From assembly GCF_002811245.1 (NCBI RefSeq), contig NZ_NIVQ01000005.1, forward strand, positions 142,878-206,877: a DNA stretch of 64,000 nucleotides. Reading direction: 5' to 3'. Below, piece after piece: positions 40,088 to 48,885 of the stretch; within the stretch, counting starts at the first letter, position 1; each line of letters opens with the position of its first letter. The notes under the pieces were generated by a model that was not told the DNA's origin, made no database searches, and saw only the letters and a list, made by a program, of their open reading frames with translations. The DNA comes from Vibrio salilacus (lineage in GTDB: Bacteria > Pseudomonadota > Gammaproteobacteria > Enterobacterales > Vibrionaceae). A program made the translations under genes and the position numbers.

Positions 40088-40319
40088 CTCTTTAATAGAG
40101 GCCTTTCCCAGAGCAGCAAAACGAAGGCAACATGACAAACGATTGGCTCTACAATCTAACGTTGTTAGCCCCAATCGCCGTTACCCGCATTTACAACGTT
40201 AGCAACAATACTTTTTCTAAGAGATGAAATTAGTATATTTTGTGAGCGATCTATTTTTATAGTTTATAAAAATATCATTGTTGCAGTTAGCTCTATCATT
40301 CTTCTCGAGAAAATAGCGC

Positions 40320-40359
40320 CTGTCACTTTAACGTCATCCGTTCGTCATCCACTTCTCAT
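40320..40359 (+). promoter_or_regulatory. Tandem Pho box (four 11-bp-spaced repeats) upstream of olsF
   Basis: Four 7-mers recur at exactly 11-bp spacing: CTGTCAC (40320), ACGTCAT (40331), TCGTCAT (40342) and TTCTCAT (40353). This is the layout of PhoB sites (CTGTCAT repeats, 11-bp register), here two full Pho boxes in series. It ends 69 bp before the olsF start. The rest of 40088-40428 shows no gene; it is AT-rich. Confidence 0.72.
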
Positions 40360-40428
40360 TTTACTGCAGCCTAGCTGCAACATCGCTTGTCTATTCTCAA
40401 TACAGATACGCTTTATCTTGAGGATACT

Positions 40429-42216
40429 ATGCAAACTTCTAGCCCTTTCCGTTTACCCAAGAAAACCCCGCTTAGATTTGCAGAAAGTCTAACCGAATGG
40501 GCAACGGGATTAAGCCAACTTGACAAGTTCTACGCCCAACGTCCCGCCCATTGTGATACCTCTGCTTTTTTGCGCTACACCCTAGAAGTATTGGGAATTA
40601 ACTACCATATCGCCAAAGGCAGCTTAGAAACCATTCCACGCAGTGGACCGACCGTTGTCATTGCCAACCATCCTTTAGGCTGTGTTGAAGGCGTGATACT
40701 GGCGGAGATGCTGCTTCATGTTAGAAAGGATGTACAAATATTAGCCAATCAGTATTTAAAAACTGTCCCTGAACTTGATGAGCTATTTATTGGTGTCGAT
40801 GTTTTCGAGAGTCAAGATGCCCATCGCGCTAACCTAAAAGCTTTGCGTCAGGCTCATCAACATTTAGCCAACGGTGGTCTGTTGCTACTATTTCCTGCCG
40901 GAGAGGTTTCTCAACTGGTCGATAGTAAAAAGTCGCGTATCGAAGACAAAGAGTGGAGCCGCTCAGTCAGTCAACTGATCCGAAAATCACGTGCGACCAC
41001 GGTACCGATGTTCATTGATGGTCAAAACTCCAAACGCTTTTATCTTGCTGGTAAAGTTCATCCGCTACTTCGAACCCTAATGCTAGGAAGAGAGTTACTT
41101 AATAAATCAAGTCAAACTATCCAAATATCGATTGGTTCAATTGTTAAATATAAAGAAGTGAATGGCCTGACGGATGGGCAACTAGTTAATTATCTGCGTT
41201 TAAATACTTATTTATTACAAAGCACTCCGCTATCAAAGCAACATCTTGCGCATAAGACTAAACACCAGATTCCAGTAGATCCTCCTTTACCTAAACAAGA
41301 ATTGCTCGACGATCTTGCGGCGTTACCTAACGATCATCGCCTTATCTCAAGCGGTGAGTTTGATGTTTACTGCACTCGGGCGGATCATATTCCATCAGTG
41401 ATGCATGAAATTGGTCGCTTAAGAGAACATAATTTTCGTCAAGTCGGCGAAGGAACGGGGAATGCACTTGATATTGATAAGTTTGATCGTTATTACCTGC
41501 AACTTTTTATCTGGGATCGGCAACAGCAATGCCTCGTCGGAGCCTATCGTTTAGGTCTAGTCGATGAGATCGTGGCCGAGCGTGGGGTGTCAGGGCTTTA
41601 CTCACGTACGTTATTTCATTACCAACAGCCCTTCATCGAAAGTATGGGAAAATCCATTGAGATGGGACGTTCAGTCATAGATGAATGCTATCAGAAAACC
41701 ATGGCACCACTACTATTACTGTGGAAAGGCATCGCGACTTTTGTGTCGAAAAATCCGCAGTACACCCACCTGTTTGGCCCCGTCAGCATCAGTGGTGACT
41801 ACAGTGAACAGACCCGTCAACTACTCGCTCAAACAATGACACTGCATTATTATGACAACCAAAAGGCCGAATTTGTCCACCCATCCCATCCACTACCTAA
41901 AACTGAACTAAACTGGAACCGTGCCATGCTCTGTGCATTAGCAGACCTACAATTGCTATCTCGAGTGATTGCTAGAATAGACGAAGGCAAAAGTGTACCT
42001 GTACTACTTAGGCAATACCTTGGACTCAACGGTAAACTTATCGGCTTCAACGTTGATCCTCAATTTAACAACGCACTTGATGGGTTGATTGCCGTAGATC
42101 TTAGGCAAGTACCAATAAAAACCTTAGCTCGTTATATGGGTGTCGCCCAAGCCACTGACTATCTCAACAACACCCGTACTGCAGCTGATCAACAAAGGCA
42201 ATCTAGTGCTGCGTGA
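40429..42216 (+). CDS. olsF: Bifunctional ornithine lipid synthase OlsF (O- and N-acyltransferase)
   Basis: 595 residues from the ATG at 40429, which has TTGAGGA at 40418-40424. An N-terminal PlsC-like acyltransferase half (about 40-280) carries the NHPLGCVEG motif (N80-H81) and LLLFPAGEVS (about 163). The C-terminal half (about 310-560) resembles the OlsB/hemolysin-like GNAT N-acyltransferases (YCTRADHIPSVMHEIGRLREHNFRQVGEGTG). The fusion matches OlsF, which makes the phosphorus-free ornithine lipid, described in Serratia and in V. cholerae under phosphate limitation. The Pho box upstream supports that role. Exact substrates are inferred. Confidence 0.87.
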   Translation: MQTSSPFRLPKKTPLRFAESLTEWATGLSQLDKFYAQRPAHCDTSAFLRYTLEVLGINYHIAKGSLETIPRSGPTVVIANHPLGCVEGVILAEMLLHVRKDVQILANQYLKTVPELDELFIGVDVFESQDAHRANLKALRQAHQHLANGGLLLLFPAGEVSQLVDSKKSRIEDKEWSRSVSQLIRKSRATTVPMFIDGQNSKRFYLAGKVHPLLRTLMLGRELLNKSSQTIQISIGSIVKYKEVNGLTDGQLVNYLRLNTYLLQSTPLSKQHLAHKTKHQIPVDPPLPKQELLDDLAALPNDHRLISSGEFDVYCTRADHIPSVMHEIGRLREHNFRQVGEGTGNALDIDKFDRYYLQLFIWDRQQQCLVGAYRLGLVDEIVAERGVSGLYSRTLFHYQQPFIESMGKSIEMGRSVIDECYQKTMAPLLLLWKGIATFVSKNPQYTHLFGPVSISGDYSEQTRQLLAQTMTLHYYDNQKAEFVHPSHPLPKTELNWNRAMLCALADLQLLSRVIARIDEGKSVPVLLRQYLGLNGKLIGFNVDPQFNNALDGLIAVDLRQVPIKTLARYMGVAQATDYLNNTRTAADQQRQSSAA

Positions 42217-42449
42217 CCTGCTCAGCACTTTTACTATCAAAATTATGTACTTGTTAAGCTAGATAGCTCGCCAAATTCGTCGCAGAGTTTCACTAGATAA
42301 GCAGCGTAATTCACTAGTGTGTACTTATTTATTAGCCACACAAGCTAAACACCGATCTCGATGTAGCTAAAAATTAGATTGACGAAAAAATAGCCAGAAT
42401 AAATGCTAGGTAGAAAATAGCGCCACAACAATAAGGAAGTGACCTAGAC

Positions 42450-43526
42450 ATGCTGCCCTTCAAAATACAACTACGCTCAATAATAGCCACAACACTAACG
42501 TTATCACTCGCAGTGAGTTCTTTTGCCACGTTAGCGGCCGATAAAATTTATCGTTTAAAACTAGCCGAAACTTGGGGACCAAATACTCCCATTCTTGGCG
42601 ATGCAAGCAAAAATATGGCGAGGCTAGCCGAAGAAATGTCAAATGGTCGCTTAGTTATTCGCATCGATTCTGCCAATAAGCATAAAGCGCCGTTGGGCAT
42701 TTTTGATATGGTCAAATCTGGCCAGTACGACCTTGGTCACTCAAGCTCTTACTACTGGAAAGGCAAAGTCCCCAACACGCTCTATTTCTCTTCAATGCCA
42801 TTTGGCATGATCTCGACCGAGCAATACGCGTGGTTTTACCATGGTGGTGGGATGGAGTTAATGCAAAAAGTCTATGCCCCGCATAACCTGTTGTCATTCC
42901 CAGGTGGTAATTCAGATATCCAAATGGGTGGCTGGTTTAAAAAAGAGATCAATTCGATTGATGATTTGAAAGGTCTCAAGATTCGTATTCCAGGCTTTGC
43001 TGGTGAAGTCATGGCTCGAGTTGGCGCAGCGCCGACCAATATCGCTCCAGGAGAGCTTTATACCTCATTAGAGCGCGGAACTATCGATGCACTTGAATGG
43101 GTAGGTCCTGCGTTTGATTTAAGAATGGGCTTTCAAAAAATCGCGCCTTATTACTACACCGCATGGCATGAGCCAGGGTCAGAGACGCAGTTTCTGGTCA
43201 ATAAAAAGACTTGGGAAAAGCTACCCGCAGACTTACGGACAATCCTAGAGACCGCATTTAGAGTCGCTGCATTTGATATGTATACTCAAGCTATTGATGC
43301 TAACGCCAATAGTTGGGCTACCATGAGCGCAGAATACTCAGATATCAAAGTTCGAGATTTTCCGCCACAAGTACTCGAAGCGATGCAAACCGCGACTGAA
43401 GAACTACTCGCAGAACAAACAAACCACGATCCTTTAGCCAAAGAGATCATTGAGTCGCAAAAGCAGTACTTAACCAAAGTTCGCGCTTGGACTGATATCT
43501 CCTCAAAAGCCTACTTAAACAATTAG
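42450..43526 (+). CDS. TRAP transporter substrate-binding protein (DctP family), no DctQM beside it
   Basis: 358 residues. A signal peptide (about 1-29, cleavage after TLAA) leads into a DctP fold: YRLKLAETWGPNTPILGDASKNMARLAEEMSNGRLVIRI at the N-terminus, DDLKGLKIRIPGFAGEVMARVGAAPTNIAPGELYTSLERGTIDALEWVGP with the arginine that usually binds the ligand carboxylate (KIRIPG). Such proteins deliver organic acids to DctQ/DctM membrane subunits. No membrane subunit lies next to it, so its partner must be elsewhere. A GGAAG ribosome site precedes the ATG. Ligand unknown. Confidence 0.9.
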   Translation: MLPFKIQLRSIIATTLTLSLAVSSFATLAADKIYRLKLAETWGPNTPILGDASKNMARLAEEMSNGRLVIRIDSANKHKAPLGIFDMVKSGQYDLGHSSSYYWKGKVPNTLYFSSMPFGMISTEQYAWFYHGGGMELMQKVYAPHNLLSFPGGNSDIQMGGWFKKEINSIDDLKGLKIRIPGFAGEVMARVGAAPTNIAPGELYTSLERGTIDALEWVGPAFDLRMGFQKIAPYYYTAWHEPGSETQFLVNKKTWEKLPADLRTILETAFRVAAFDMYTQAIDANANSWATMSAEYSDIKVRDFPPQVLEAMQTATEELLAEQTNHDPLAKEIIESQKQYLTKVRAWTDISSKAYLNN

Positions 43527-43673
43527 TCAACCTAATTGGCAGAAGGCGACTTCTGTCAATTGTTTCCCTATATCGCCGCGCAATAGAGCTATCATTCAAA
43601 CTGTCATTAAATTTCATGGAAAATTAATTTGTGATAGTCATCGGTAAAACATTTAGATCAATCACAATAAAAG

Positions 43674-43689
43674 AGTGATAAAAGTCACT
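43674..43689. promoter_or_regulatory. Candidate CRP site upstream of mtlA, site 1
   Basis: AGTGATAAAAGTCACT, a perfect GTGA-N6-TCAC dyad. Confidence 0.6.
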
Positions 43690-43768
43690 AAATAATTATT
43701 GATAAATTAACTTAAAGCCTAATAAACGATCTTGATCACAATTTAATTTTATATTGATTTTATATATA

Positions 43769-43784
43769 TGTGATTTTGATCAAT
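43769..43784. promoter_or_regulatory. Candidate CRP site upstream of mtlA, site 2
   Basis: TGTGATTTTGATCAAT, matching TGTGA-N6-TCA with one half perfect. Confidence 0.6.
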
Positions 43785-43841
43785 TAATATTTATTGACAT
43801 ATTTGACATATGCATTTTGTTGTAAAATTACAATGTCAAGA

Positions 43842-43857
43842 AGTGAATTAGATCACG
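43842..43857. promoter_or_regulatory. Candidate CRP site upstream of mtlA, site 3
   Basis: AGTGAATTAGATCACG, a perfect GTGA-N6-TCAC dyad, nearest the likely promoter. Confidence 0.6.
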
Positions 43858-44018
43858 GGAATTTACTTTTGCGTGGGAGTTTATGCAGTTCTGATCACGA
43901 AAAACCCGTTGTCAGTTCTTAATTGAATTTGTGTGGTAGATTGATTGGGTACTAAGCAATCAACGGTTTTGGCGAACCGTACTACGACACTATTCATCAG
44001 AACATCAAACGGGGAAAT

Positions 44019-45977
44019 ATGATGATATCACCAGATACCAAGATCAAGATACAAAATTTTGGTCGTTTTCTATCAAACATGGTAATGCCAAATATTGGCG
44101 CGTTCATCGCGTGGGGCTTTATTACCGCATTATTCATTCCAACTGGCTGGCTGCCGAATGAGACACTAGCAGCCATGGTTGGACCTATGATTACTTACTT
44201 ACTTCCTCTGCTTATCGGCTATACCGGCGGTAAACTAATTGGTGGTGACCGCGGCGCTGTGGTTGGTGCAATCACCACTATGGGGGTCATTGTCGGTACC
44301 GACATTCCAATGTTTATGGGGGCGATGATGGTTGGCCCATTAGGCGGCTGGGCTATCAAAAAGTTTGATCACTACATTGATGGGAAAGTAAAAAGCGGTT
44401 TTGAAATGTTGGTTAACAACTTCTCGGCCGGTATCATAGGGATGGTATGTGCCATTATCGCTTTCTTCTTTATCGGTCCATTTGTCAAAATGCTTTCCGG
44501 TGGTCTTGCTGCAGGCGTTCATTTCCTAGTTTCAGCCCATCTTTTACCCTTGACCTCTATCTTTGTTGAACCAGCGAAAATTCTATTCCTCAATAATGCC
44601 ATCAATCACGGCATTTTCTCACCACTGGGTATTCAACAAGCCAATGACATGGGTCAATCGATCTTCTTCTTAATTGAAGCTAACCCAGGGCCTGGTTTGG
44701 GAATTCTATTGGCATACATGGTGTTTGGTAAGGGCACGGCACGTCAAACTGCAGGCGGTGCATCGATCATTCACTTCTTTGGCGGTATTCACGAAATTTA
44801 CTTCCCATACATTCTGATGAATCCACGTTTGATTCTAGCGGCCATTGCTGGCGGTATGACAGGCGTATTCGTGCTAGTGCTTTTTAATGCAGGTCTAGTG
44901 TCACCAGCATCTCCTGGTTCTATTTTTGCCGTTCTACTGATGACACCTAAAGCATCAATTATTGGTGTGCTTGCTTCAATTGCGTCAGCAACTGGTGTGT
45001 CATTCACGGTTGCTTCGCTACTGATGAAAACGCAAACATCAAATGAAGAAGACGGCGATGAAGCGGCCCTTGAAAAAGCGACTTCACAAATGAAACAGAT
45101 GAAGTCTGCGCCAAAAAGCTCTGCATCAGTCAACCGTGCAAGTACAAATAAAAGCAACCTCGATCTCGACAATCTACACCGCATTATTGTCGCTTGTGAT
45201 GCTGGTATGGGTTCGAGTGCTATGGGTGCCAGTATGCTACGTAAGAAAGTGCAAAGCGCAGGCCTAAATATTAAGGTGACCAATTTGGCAATTAACAGTT
45301 TAACTGAAAGCGCGGAGCTCGTAATAACGCACAAAGACTTAACTGACCGCGCGCGCCAGCACGCTCCAAATGCACAACATATTTCTCTGAGTAACTTTTT
45401 AGACAGCGAAATGTACAACCAGTTAGTAACTCAACTATTATCCGCGCAAAAATCCGCAGCCAATGACGAACAAGCGCTCAAGGTGTCAGTTCTCGCCGCC
45501 AATGACGATCACTACCAGCCTCAACCAACTTCAGTGTTCAAAATTGGCGAAGATAACATTCACTTAGGATTGAGCGCTGCCAATAAAGAACAGGCGATTC
45601 GCTTTGCTGGCAACAAATTAGTTGAAATGGGTTACGCCGAGCCAGAGTACGTTGATGCTATGTTTGAGCGTGAAAAGCTCGTCCCAACCTACTTAGGTGA
45701 GTTTATCGCTGTCCCTCATGGCACCATTGAAGCAAAAGATAAAGTCAAAAAAACCGGCATTGTGATTTGCCAATACCCTGCAGGGATTCAATTCACAGAT
45801 GACCAACAAGATGTAGCAAAACTGGTTATCGGTATTGCCGCAAAAAATGATGAGCACATTCAAGTAATCACTACCATTACCAACGCACTCGATGATCCGG
45901 AAGCAATCGAGAAGCTAACTAGCACCAATGATGTTGATGAGATACTCCGCATCTTAGGTCGCTCACACGCTGCTTAA
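44019..45977 (+). CDS. mtlA: Mannitol-specific PTS permease EIICBA
   Basis: 652 residues if the first of two adjacent ATG codons is used; the second (44022) gives better spacing from GGGGA at 44011-44015. The protein has a membrane EIIC domain (about 1-345), a linker rich in Lys/Ser, an EIIB domain with phospho-cysteine C393 in IIVACDAGMGSSAMGAS, and an EIIA domain (about 505-650) with phospho-histidine H567 in AVPHGTIEAKD. It takes up mannitol as mannitol-1-phosphate. First gene of mtlADR. Confidence 0.98.
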   Translation: MMISPDTKIKIQNFGRFLSNMVMPNIGAFIAWGFITALFIPTGWLPNETLAAMVGPMITYLLPLLIGYTGGKLIGGDRGAVVGAITTMGVIVGTDIPMFMGAMMVGPLGGWAIKKFDHYIDGKVKSGFEMLVNNFSAGIIGMVCAIIAFFFIGPFVKMLSGGLAAGVHFLVSAHLLPLTSIFVEPAKILFLNNAINHGIFSPLGIQQANDMGQSIFFLIEANPGPGLGILLAYMVFGKGTARQTAGGASIIHFFGGIHEIYFPYILMNPRLILAAIAGGMTGVFVLVLFNAGLVSPASPGSIFAVLLMTPKASIIGVLASIASATGVSFTVASLLMKTQTSNEEDGDEAALEKATSQMKQMKSAPKSSASVNRASTNKSNLDLDNLHRIIVACDAGMGSSAMGASMLRKKVQSAGLNIKVTNLAINSLTESAELVITHKDLTDRARQHAPNAQHISLSNFLDSEMYNQLVTQLLSAQKSAANDEQALKVSVLAANDDHYQPQPTSVFKIGEDNIHLGLSAANKEQAIRFAGNKLVEMGYAEPEYVDAMFEREKLVPTYLGEFIAVPHGTIEAKDKVKKTGIVICQYPAGIQFTDDQQDVAKLVIGIAAKNDEHIQVITTITNALDDPEAIEKLTSTNDVDEILRILGRSHAA

Positions 45978-45980
45978 TAT

Positions 45981-46034
45981 TTTGCTCCTGAGCAAAACTG
46001 AGGTCAGCTATCCCCCTTTATAACGGTTGACCTC
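45981..46034 (+). other. Intercistronic stem-loops between mtlA and mtlD
   Basis: TTTGCT (45981-45986) faces AGCAAA (45991-45996), then GAGGTCA (46000-46006) faces TGACCTC (46028-46034). No T-run follows either, so mRNA processing or stabilisation is more likely than full termination. This is inference. Confidence 0.4.
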
Positions 46035-46071
46035 ACCCTAGAGTCGTTATTTTTATATTGGTAGGTAAATT

Positions 46072-47220
46072 ATGAAAAATGCAGTTCATTTTGGTGCGGG
46101 TAATATTGGTCGTGGCTTTATTGGCAAATTACTAGCCGATGCCGATGTTTCGGTCACCTTTGCCGATGTCGATACCCCTTTGGTTGATCAACTCAGCCAC
46201 AAACAAGAATACAAAGTCAAAATCGTAGGCAGCGAGTGCCAAACAGATACCGTGACTCACGTAACGGCCGTCAATTCAGCCAGCGACGAAGTAATCGAGC
46301 GTATCGTTAGAACTGACTTGGTCACGACCGCTGTTGGGCCCAACGTATTGGACATCATTGCAAAAACAATCGCGACCGGCATTGCAAAACGTTTCGAGGC
46401 GGGTAATAAAGCACCGCTGAATATTATCGCGTGTGAAAACATGGTGCGCGGGACTACGCATCTGAAAGCTCAGGTGTATCAACACTTAGATCAAGCATTG
46501 CACGCAAAAGCAGACGAGTTGGTTGGTTTTGTCGATTCAGCAGTTGACCGGATTGTTCCACCAGCAGAAGCGGCCAACGATGATCCTCTTGCTGTCACGG
46601 TGGAAAGCTTCAGTGAATGGATTGTTGATGAGCAGCAGTTTAAAGGAGACATCCCTAATATTCCTGGGATGGAAAAAACCGATAACCTGATGGCTTTCGT
46701 CGAACGCAAACTATTTACCCTTAATACAGGGCACTGCATCACAGCTTACTTAGGTTGTTTAAAAGGGCATCGTACCATTCGCGAGGCCATTAATGATCCA
46801 AAGATCCAAGCCGACGTCAAACAAGCAATGCATGAGAGCGGCGAAGTATTAATCCGACGCTATGGCTTTGATCGCGAGTTGCACAACGCCTATATCGATA
46901 AGATCTTGAGTCGCTTTGCCAATCCCTATCTGGTTGATGAAGTGGATCGTGTGGGCCGCCAACCAATTCGTAAACTTGGTCCAAACGATAGATTAATCAA
47001 GCCATTACTAGGTACAATAGAGTATGGCACTAAAAACAGCGCCCTTTTAAAAGGCATTGCTGCCGCACTGAAATATCAAAATAGTGATGACCCACAAGCT
47101 GTTGAACTGCAAAGTTCACTCACAGAAAAAGGCATTAGCAGCACCTTATCTGACTATACAGGGCTTGACACTAACAGCCAGGAAGTGGCTGAAATAGAGC
47201 GTATTTTCAATACGCTTTAA
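46072..47220 (+). CDS. mtlD: Mannitol-1-phosphate 5-dehydrogenase
   Basis: 382 residues, polyol-specific long-chain dehydrogenase oxidising mannitol-1-phosphate to fructose-6-phosphate with NAD+. N-terminal dinucleotide site [16 protein letters not shown] (5-20), and the catalytic lysine region near [19 protein letters not shown] (about 210-228). GTAGGTA ribosome site upstream. Second gene of mtlADR. Confidence 0.98.
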   Translation: MKNAVHFGAGNIGRGFIGKLLADADVSVTFADVDTPLVDQLSHKQEYKVKIVGSECQTDTVTHVTAVNSASDEVIERIVRTDLVTTAVGPNVLDIIAKTIATGIAKRFEAGNKAPLNIIACENMVRGTTHLKAQVYQHLDQALHAKADELVGFVDSAVDRIVPPAEAANDDPLAVTVESFSEWIVDEQQFKGDIPNIPGMEKTDNLMAFVERKLFTLNTGHCITAYLGCLKGHRTIREAINDPKIQADVKQAMHESGEVLIRRYGFDRELHNAYIDKILSRFANPYLVDEVDRVGRQPIRKLGPNDRLIKPLLGTIEYGTKNSALLKGIAAALKYQNSDDPQAVELQSSLTEKGISSTLSDYTGLDTNSQEVAEIERIFNTL

Positions 47221-47277
47221 CCAACAAACCAGGGGGAGTCAACGCTCCCCTTTCTAATTAATTATTTAGTTCAGTAT

Positions 47278-47808
47278 ATGGCAGACAATATTAACGAAAC
47301 AGAGATTATAGAGCAATTAAACAACGCCCCTTCGGTGCGAGGTTTCTTTATTGCTGCCGTAGATGTTTTTACCGACTCTATTGATGCACTCATGCAGCGA
47401 ATTTTTCGCAAAGATAATTTTGCCGTACAGTCTGTTGTCGGGCCTCTGCTTGGAGACTCAGGTCCGTTAGGCGATCTTTCAGTCCGATTGAAACTACTTT
47501 ATGGCTTAGGCGTGTTGACTGACCAGGTCTATCACGACATTGAAGATATCATCAAACTTAAACATAAACTCAATAGCGATGCGACCGACTATGAGTTTAC
47601 CGATCCTAATATTCTTGGTCCGATTAAAAATCTCAATTTAGTTCAGAAAATGAGTATGGTAAATCTTGAAGTCAGCGAACCTGATGACGATATCGATCTC
47701 GATTTTTATCAGTTACAGCTGCAACGTCAGCAACAAATCATAAAATCAGGTCTCTCTCTTGCCATCGTAGAAATCTGCAATGAACTGGGTAAAGAGAGCC
47801 CTTTTTAA
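47278..47808 (+). CDS. mtlR: Mannitol operon repressor MtlR
   Basis: 176 residues, all-helical MtlR family with no recognisable DNA-binding domain. Conserved stretches are SVRGFFIAAVDVFTDSIDALMQRIFRKDNFAVQSVVGPLLGDSGPLGDLSVRLKLLYGLG (19-78). It ends the mtlADR operon 57 bp after mtlD and formerly converged with glmS; now the 3.6-kb element lies between them. Confidence 0.95.
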   Translation: MADNINETEIIEQLNNAPSVRGFFIAAVDVFTDSIDALMQRIFRKDNFAVQSVVGPLLGDSGPLGDLSVRLKLLYGLGVLTDQVYHDIEDIIKLKHKLNSDATDYEFTDPNILGPIKNLNLVQKMSMVNLEVSEPDDDIDLDFYQLQLQRQQQIIKSGLSLAIVEICNELGKESPF

Positions 47809-47820
47809 TTGTTAGGTCGC

Positions 47821-47846
47821 AAAAAAACCGAAGATTTCTCTTCGGT
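47821..47846. terminator. Split bidirectional mtlR/glmS terminator (left part)
   Basis: A7 (47821-47827) then stem ACCGAAGA (47827-47834), loop TTTC, TCTTCGGT (47839-47846). Its plus-strand T-run is missing: eight T sit instead at 51418-51425, past the element. Joining 47846 to 51419 restores a symmetrical terminator with A7 on one side and T8 on the other, so the element inserted at the edge of the hairpin. Confidence 0.88.
47842..47846. repeat. Left copy of 5-bp target-site duplication TCGGT
   Basis: TCGGT directly precedes the TGT terminus at 47847. An identical copy directly follows the ACA terminus at 51413. Confidence 0.92.
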
Positions 47847-47982
47847 TGTCGGCAGACAATAAAGTTTGATCAGAAATAACGGATATTGAGATACTTTTGG
47901 GGTGGCATAGTCATAAAGTTTGATCATTTACGGCTTTGCAGATTCTTCAATACCCATTGTGAATGACAATAAAGTCTGATCA
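47847..47982. repeat. Left end: three spaced transposase-type binding repeats
   Basis: Repeats on the plus strand: AATAAAGTTTGATCA (47858-47872), CATAAAGTTTGATCA (47912-47926) and AATAAAGTCTGATCA (47968-47982), spaced 54 and 56 bp. The outermost sits 11 bp inside TGT. Widely spaced sites over about 136 bp are the layout of Tn7L (three TnsB sites over about 150 bp). Confidence 0.88.
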
Positions 47983-48098
47983 ATTTCTAGCAAGTTTTTG
48001 GACAGAAATGAGTTTTGGAAAATCAAACATTAGCAAATGACTAATAACTTCAGGTATGACAAATAGCTAAACCTGATAGAAAAACTGCCACCAAAAAG

Positions 48099-48117
48099 CA
48101 AAAGACAAGACCTGACC
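48099..48117 (+). repeat. 19-bp inverted repeat, left copy
   Basis: CAAAAGACAAGACCTGACC. The perfect reverse complement is at 51208-51226. The pair encloses all four cargo genes. The flanks of the two copies do not match, and I see no duplication beside them. Origin unknown; a REP-like or RAYT-associated sequence is one possibility. Confidence 0.9.
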
Positions 48118-48222
48118 CTATTGGTTTTCACTCTGGAATATGCAACCATATTGAGTTAAATTATTTTATATGAATCAGATGTATAGTAAGCTACAAAAAA
48201 TTACAACAGATAAAACGGAAGC

Positions 48223-48885
48223 ATGTCAGAGAATACCCCCGCTAGTCCTAGCATCTACAAGGCAATCTTTTTTGTAAGCTTAATCACATGCTCACTTTTT
48301 TGCATTGTGCTACTGGCGCTACTCGTATGTTTACCTTCCCCATCACTGCTATCTTACCTTGGCTATGCCGACTCAGTTGCACTTGCTAATGCTGATAATA
48401 TCAACGATCCATTCACATCCCACATTATTGGTGAATTAGTCAAGAGTGGGACATTAATCAGCCTTAAAGATGTCTGGTCATTTCAAACTGGCTTTTATCA
48501 AACAATAATCACCGTCCTTATAGCTATTAACGGTTTGATCGCTGCAATATCCGTGATTTACATCAAAAGCACATCAGAAGAAAAAGCTGAAGAAATCACA
48601 AAAAAATATATGCATAGTGATACGTTCAATCACGTACTCAATACAAAAGTCGAGAATGAAGCAGAATCACGGCTTCGAGTTGTGCAAAGCGATCTAAATG
48701 CTACTGCTAGTGATTTTGAAAGGTCATTAGGAACTGTCGATGAAGCTCTAGAACGATTGCAACTTTTAGAAACAGAAAACCAAAGCCTACGCCAACAAAT
48801 AAAGGTCATTTCGGAACGTGTAGCTCAGTTAGATATATCCGAATCTGAAGGCAAAGAATCCCTACTTGTCAAAAAGGAACAATAG
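48223..48885 (+). CDS. Hypothetical membrane protein with C-terminal coiled coil (element cargo)
   Basis: 220 residues, family not recognised. Two membrane helices are at about 12-37 and 92-114, enclosing a ~55-residue probably periplasmic segment. The cytoplasmic C-terminal half is charged with coiled-coil heptads over about 145-204 (LERLQLLETENQSLRQQIKV). The architecture suits a membrane-tethered scaffold or effector. Start ATG 48223 has CGGAAG upstream; a possible -10 TATAGT is at 48182-48187. Its stop touches the next start (TAGATG), so it is the first gene of a three-gene operon. Confidence 0.75.
   Translation: MSENTPASPSIYKAIFFVSLITCSLFCIVLLALLVCLPSPSLLSYLGYADSVALANADNINDPFTSHIIGELVKSGTLISLKDVWSFQTGFYQTIITVLIAINGLIAAISVIYIKSTSEEKAEEITKKYMHSDTFNHVLNTKVENEAESRLRVVQSDLNATASDFERSLGTVDEALERLQLLETENQSLRQQIKVISERVAQLDISESEGKESLLVKKEQ

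Larger units (their letters stand above)
43527..44018 (+). promoter_or_regulatory. Long AT-rich control region and leader of mtlA
   Basis: 492 bp with no gene. Three GTGA/TCA(C)-type CRP-like dyads are annotated separately. After the last (43842-43857) about 160 nt remain to the start codon, a long potential 5' leader. CCCGTT (43905-43910) could pair with AACGGG (44008-44013), which contains the mtlA ribosome site. In V. cholerae an antisense RNA, MtlS, is encoded opposite the mtlA leader; a homologue may lie here, but I found no clear promoter or terminator for it. Confidence 0.6.

Noticed and set aside
43725..43740. A fourth CRP site upstream of mtlA
   Set aside because: Only one half (TCACA) matches; the other half (AACGA) is poor.
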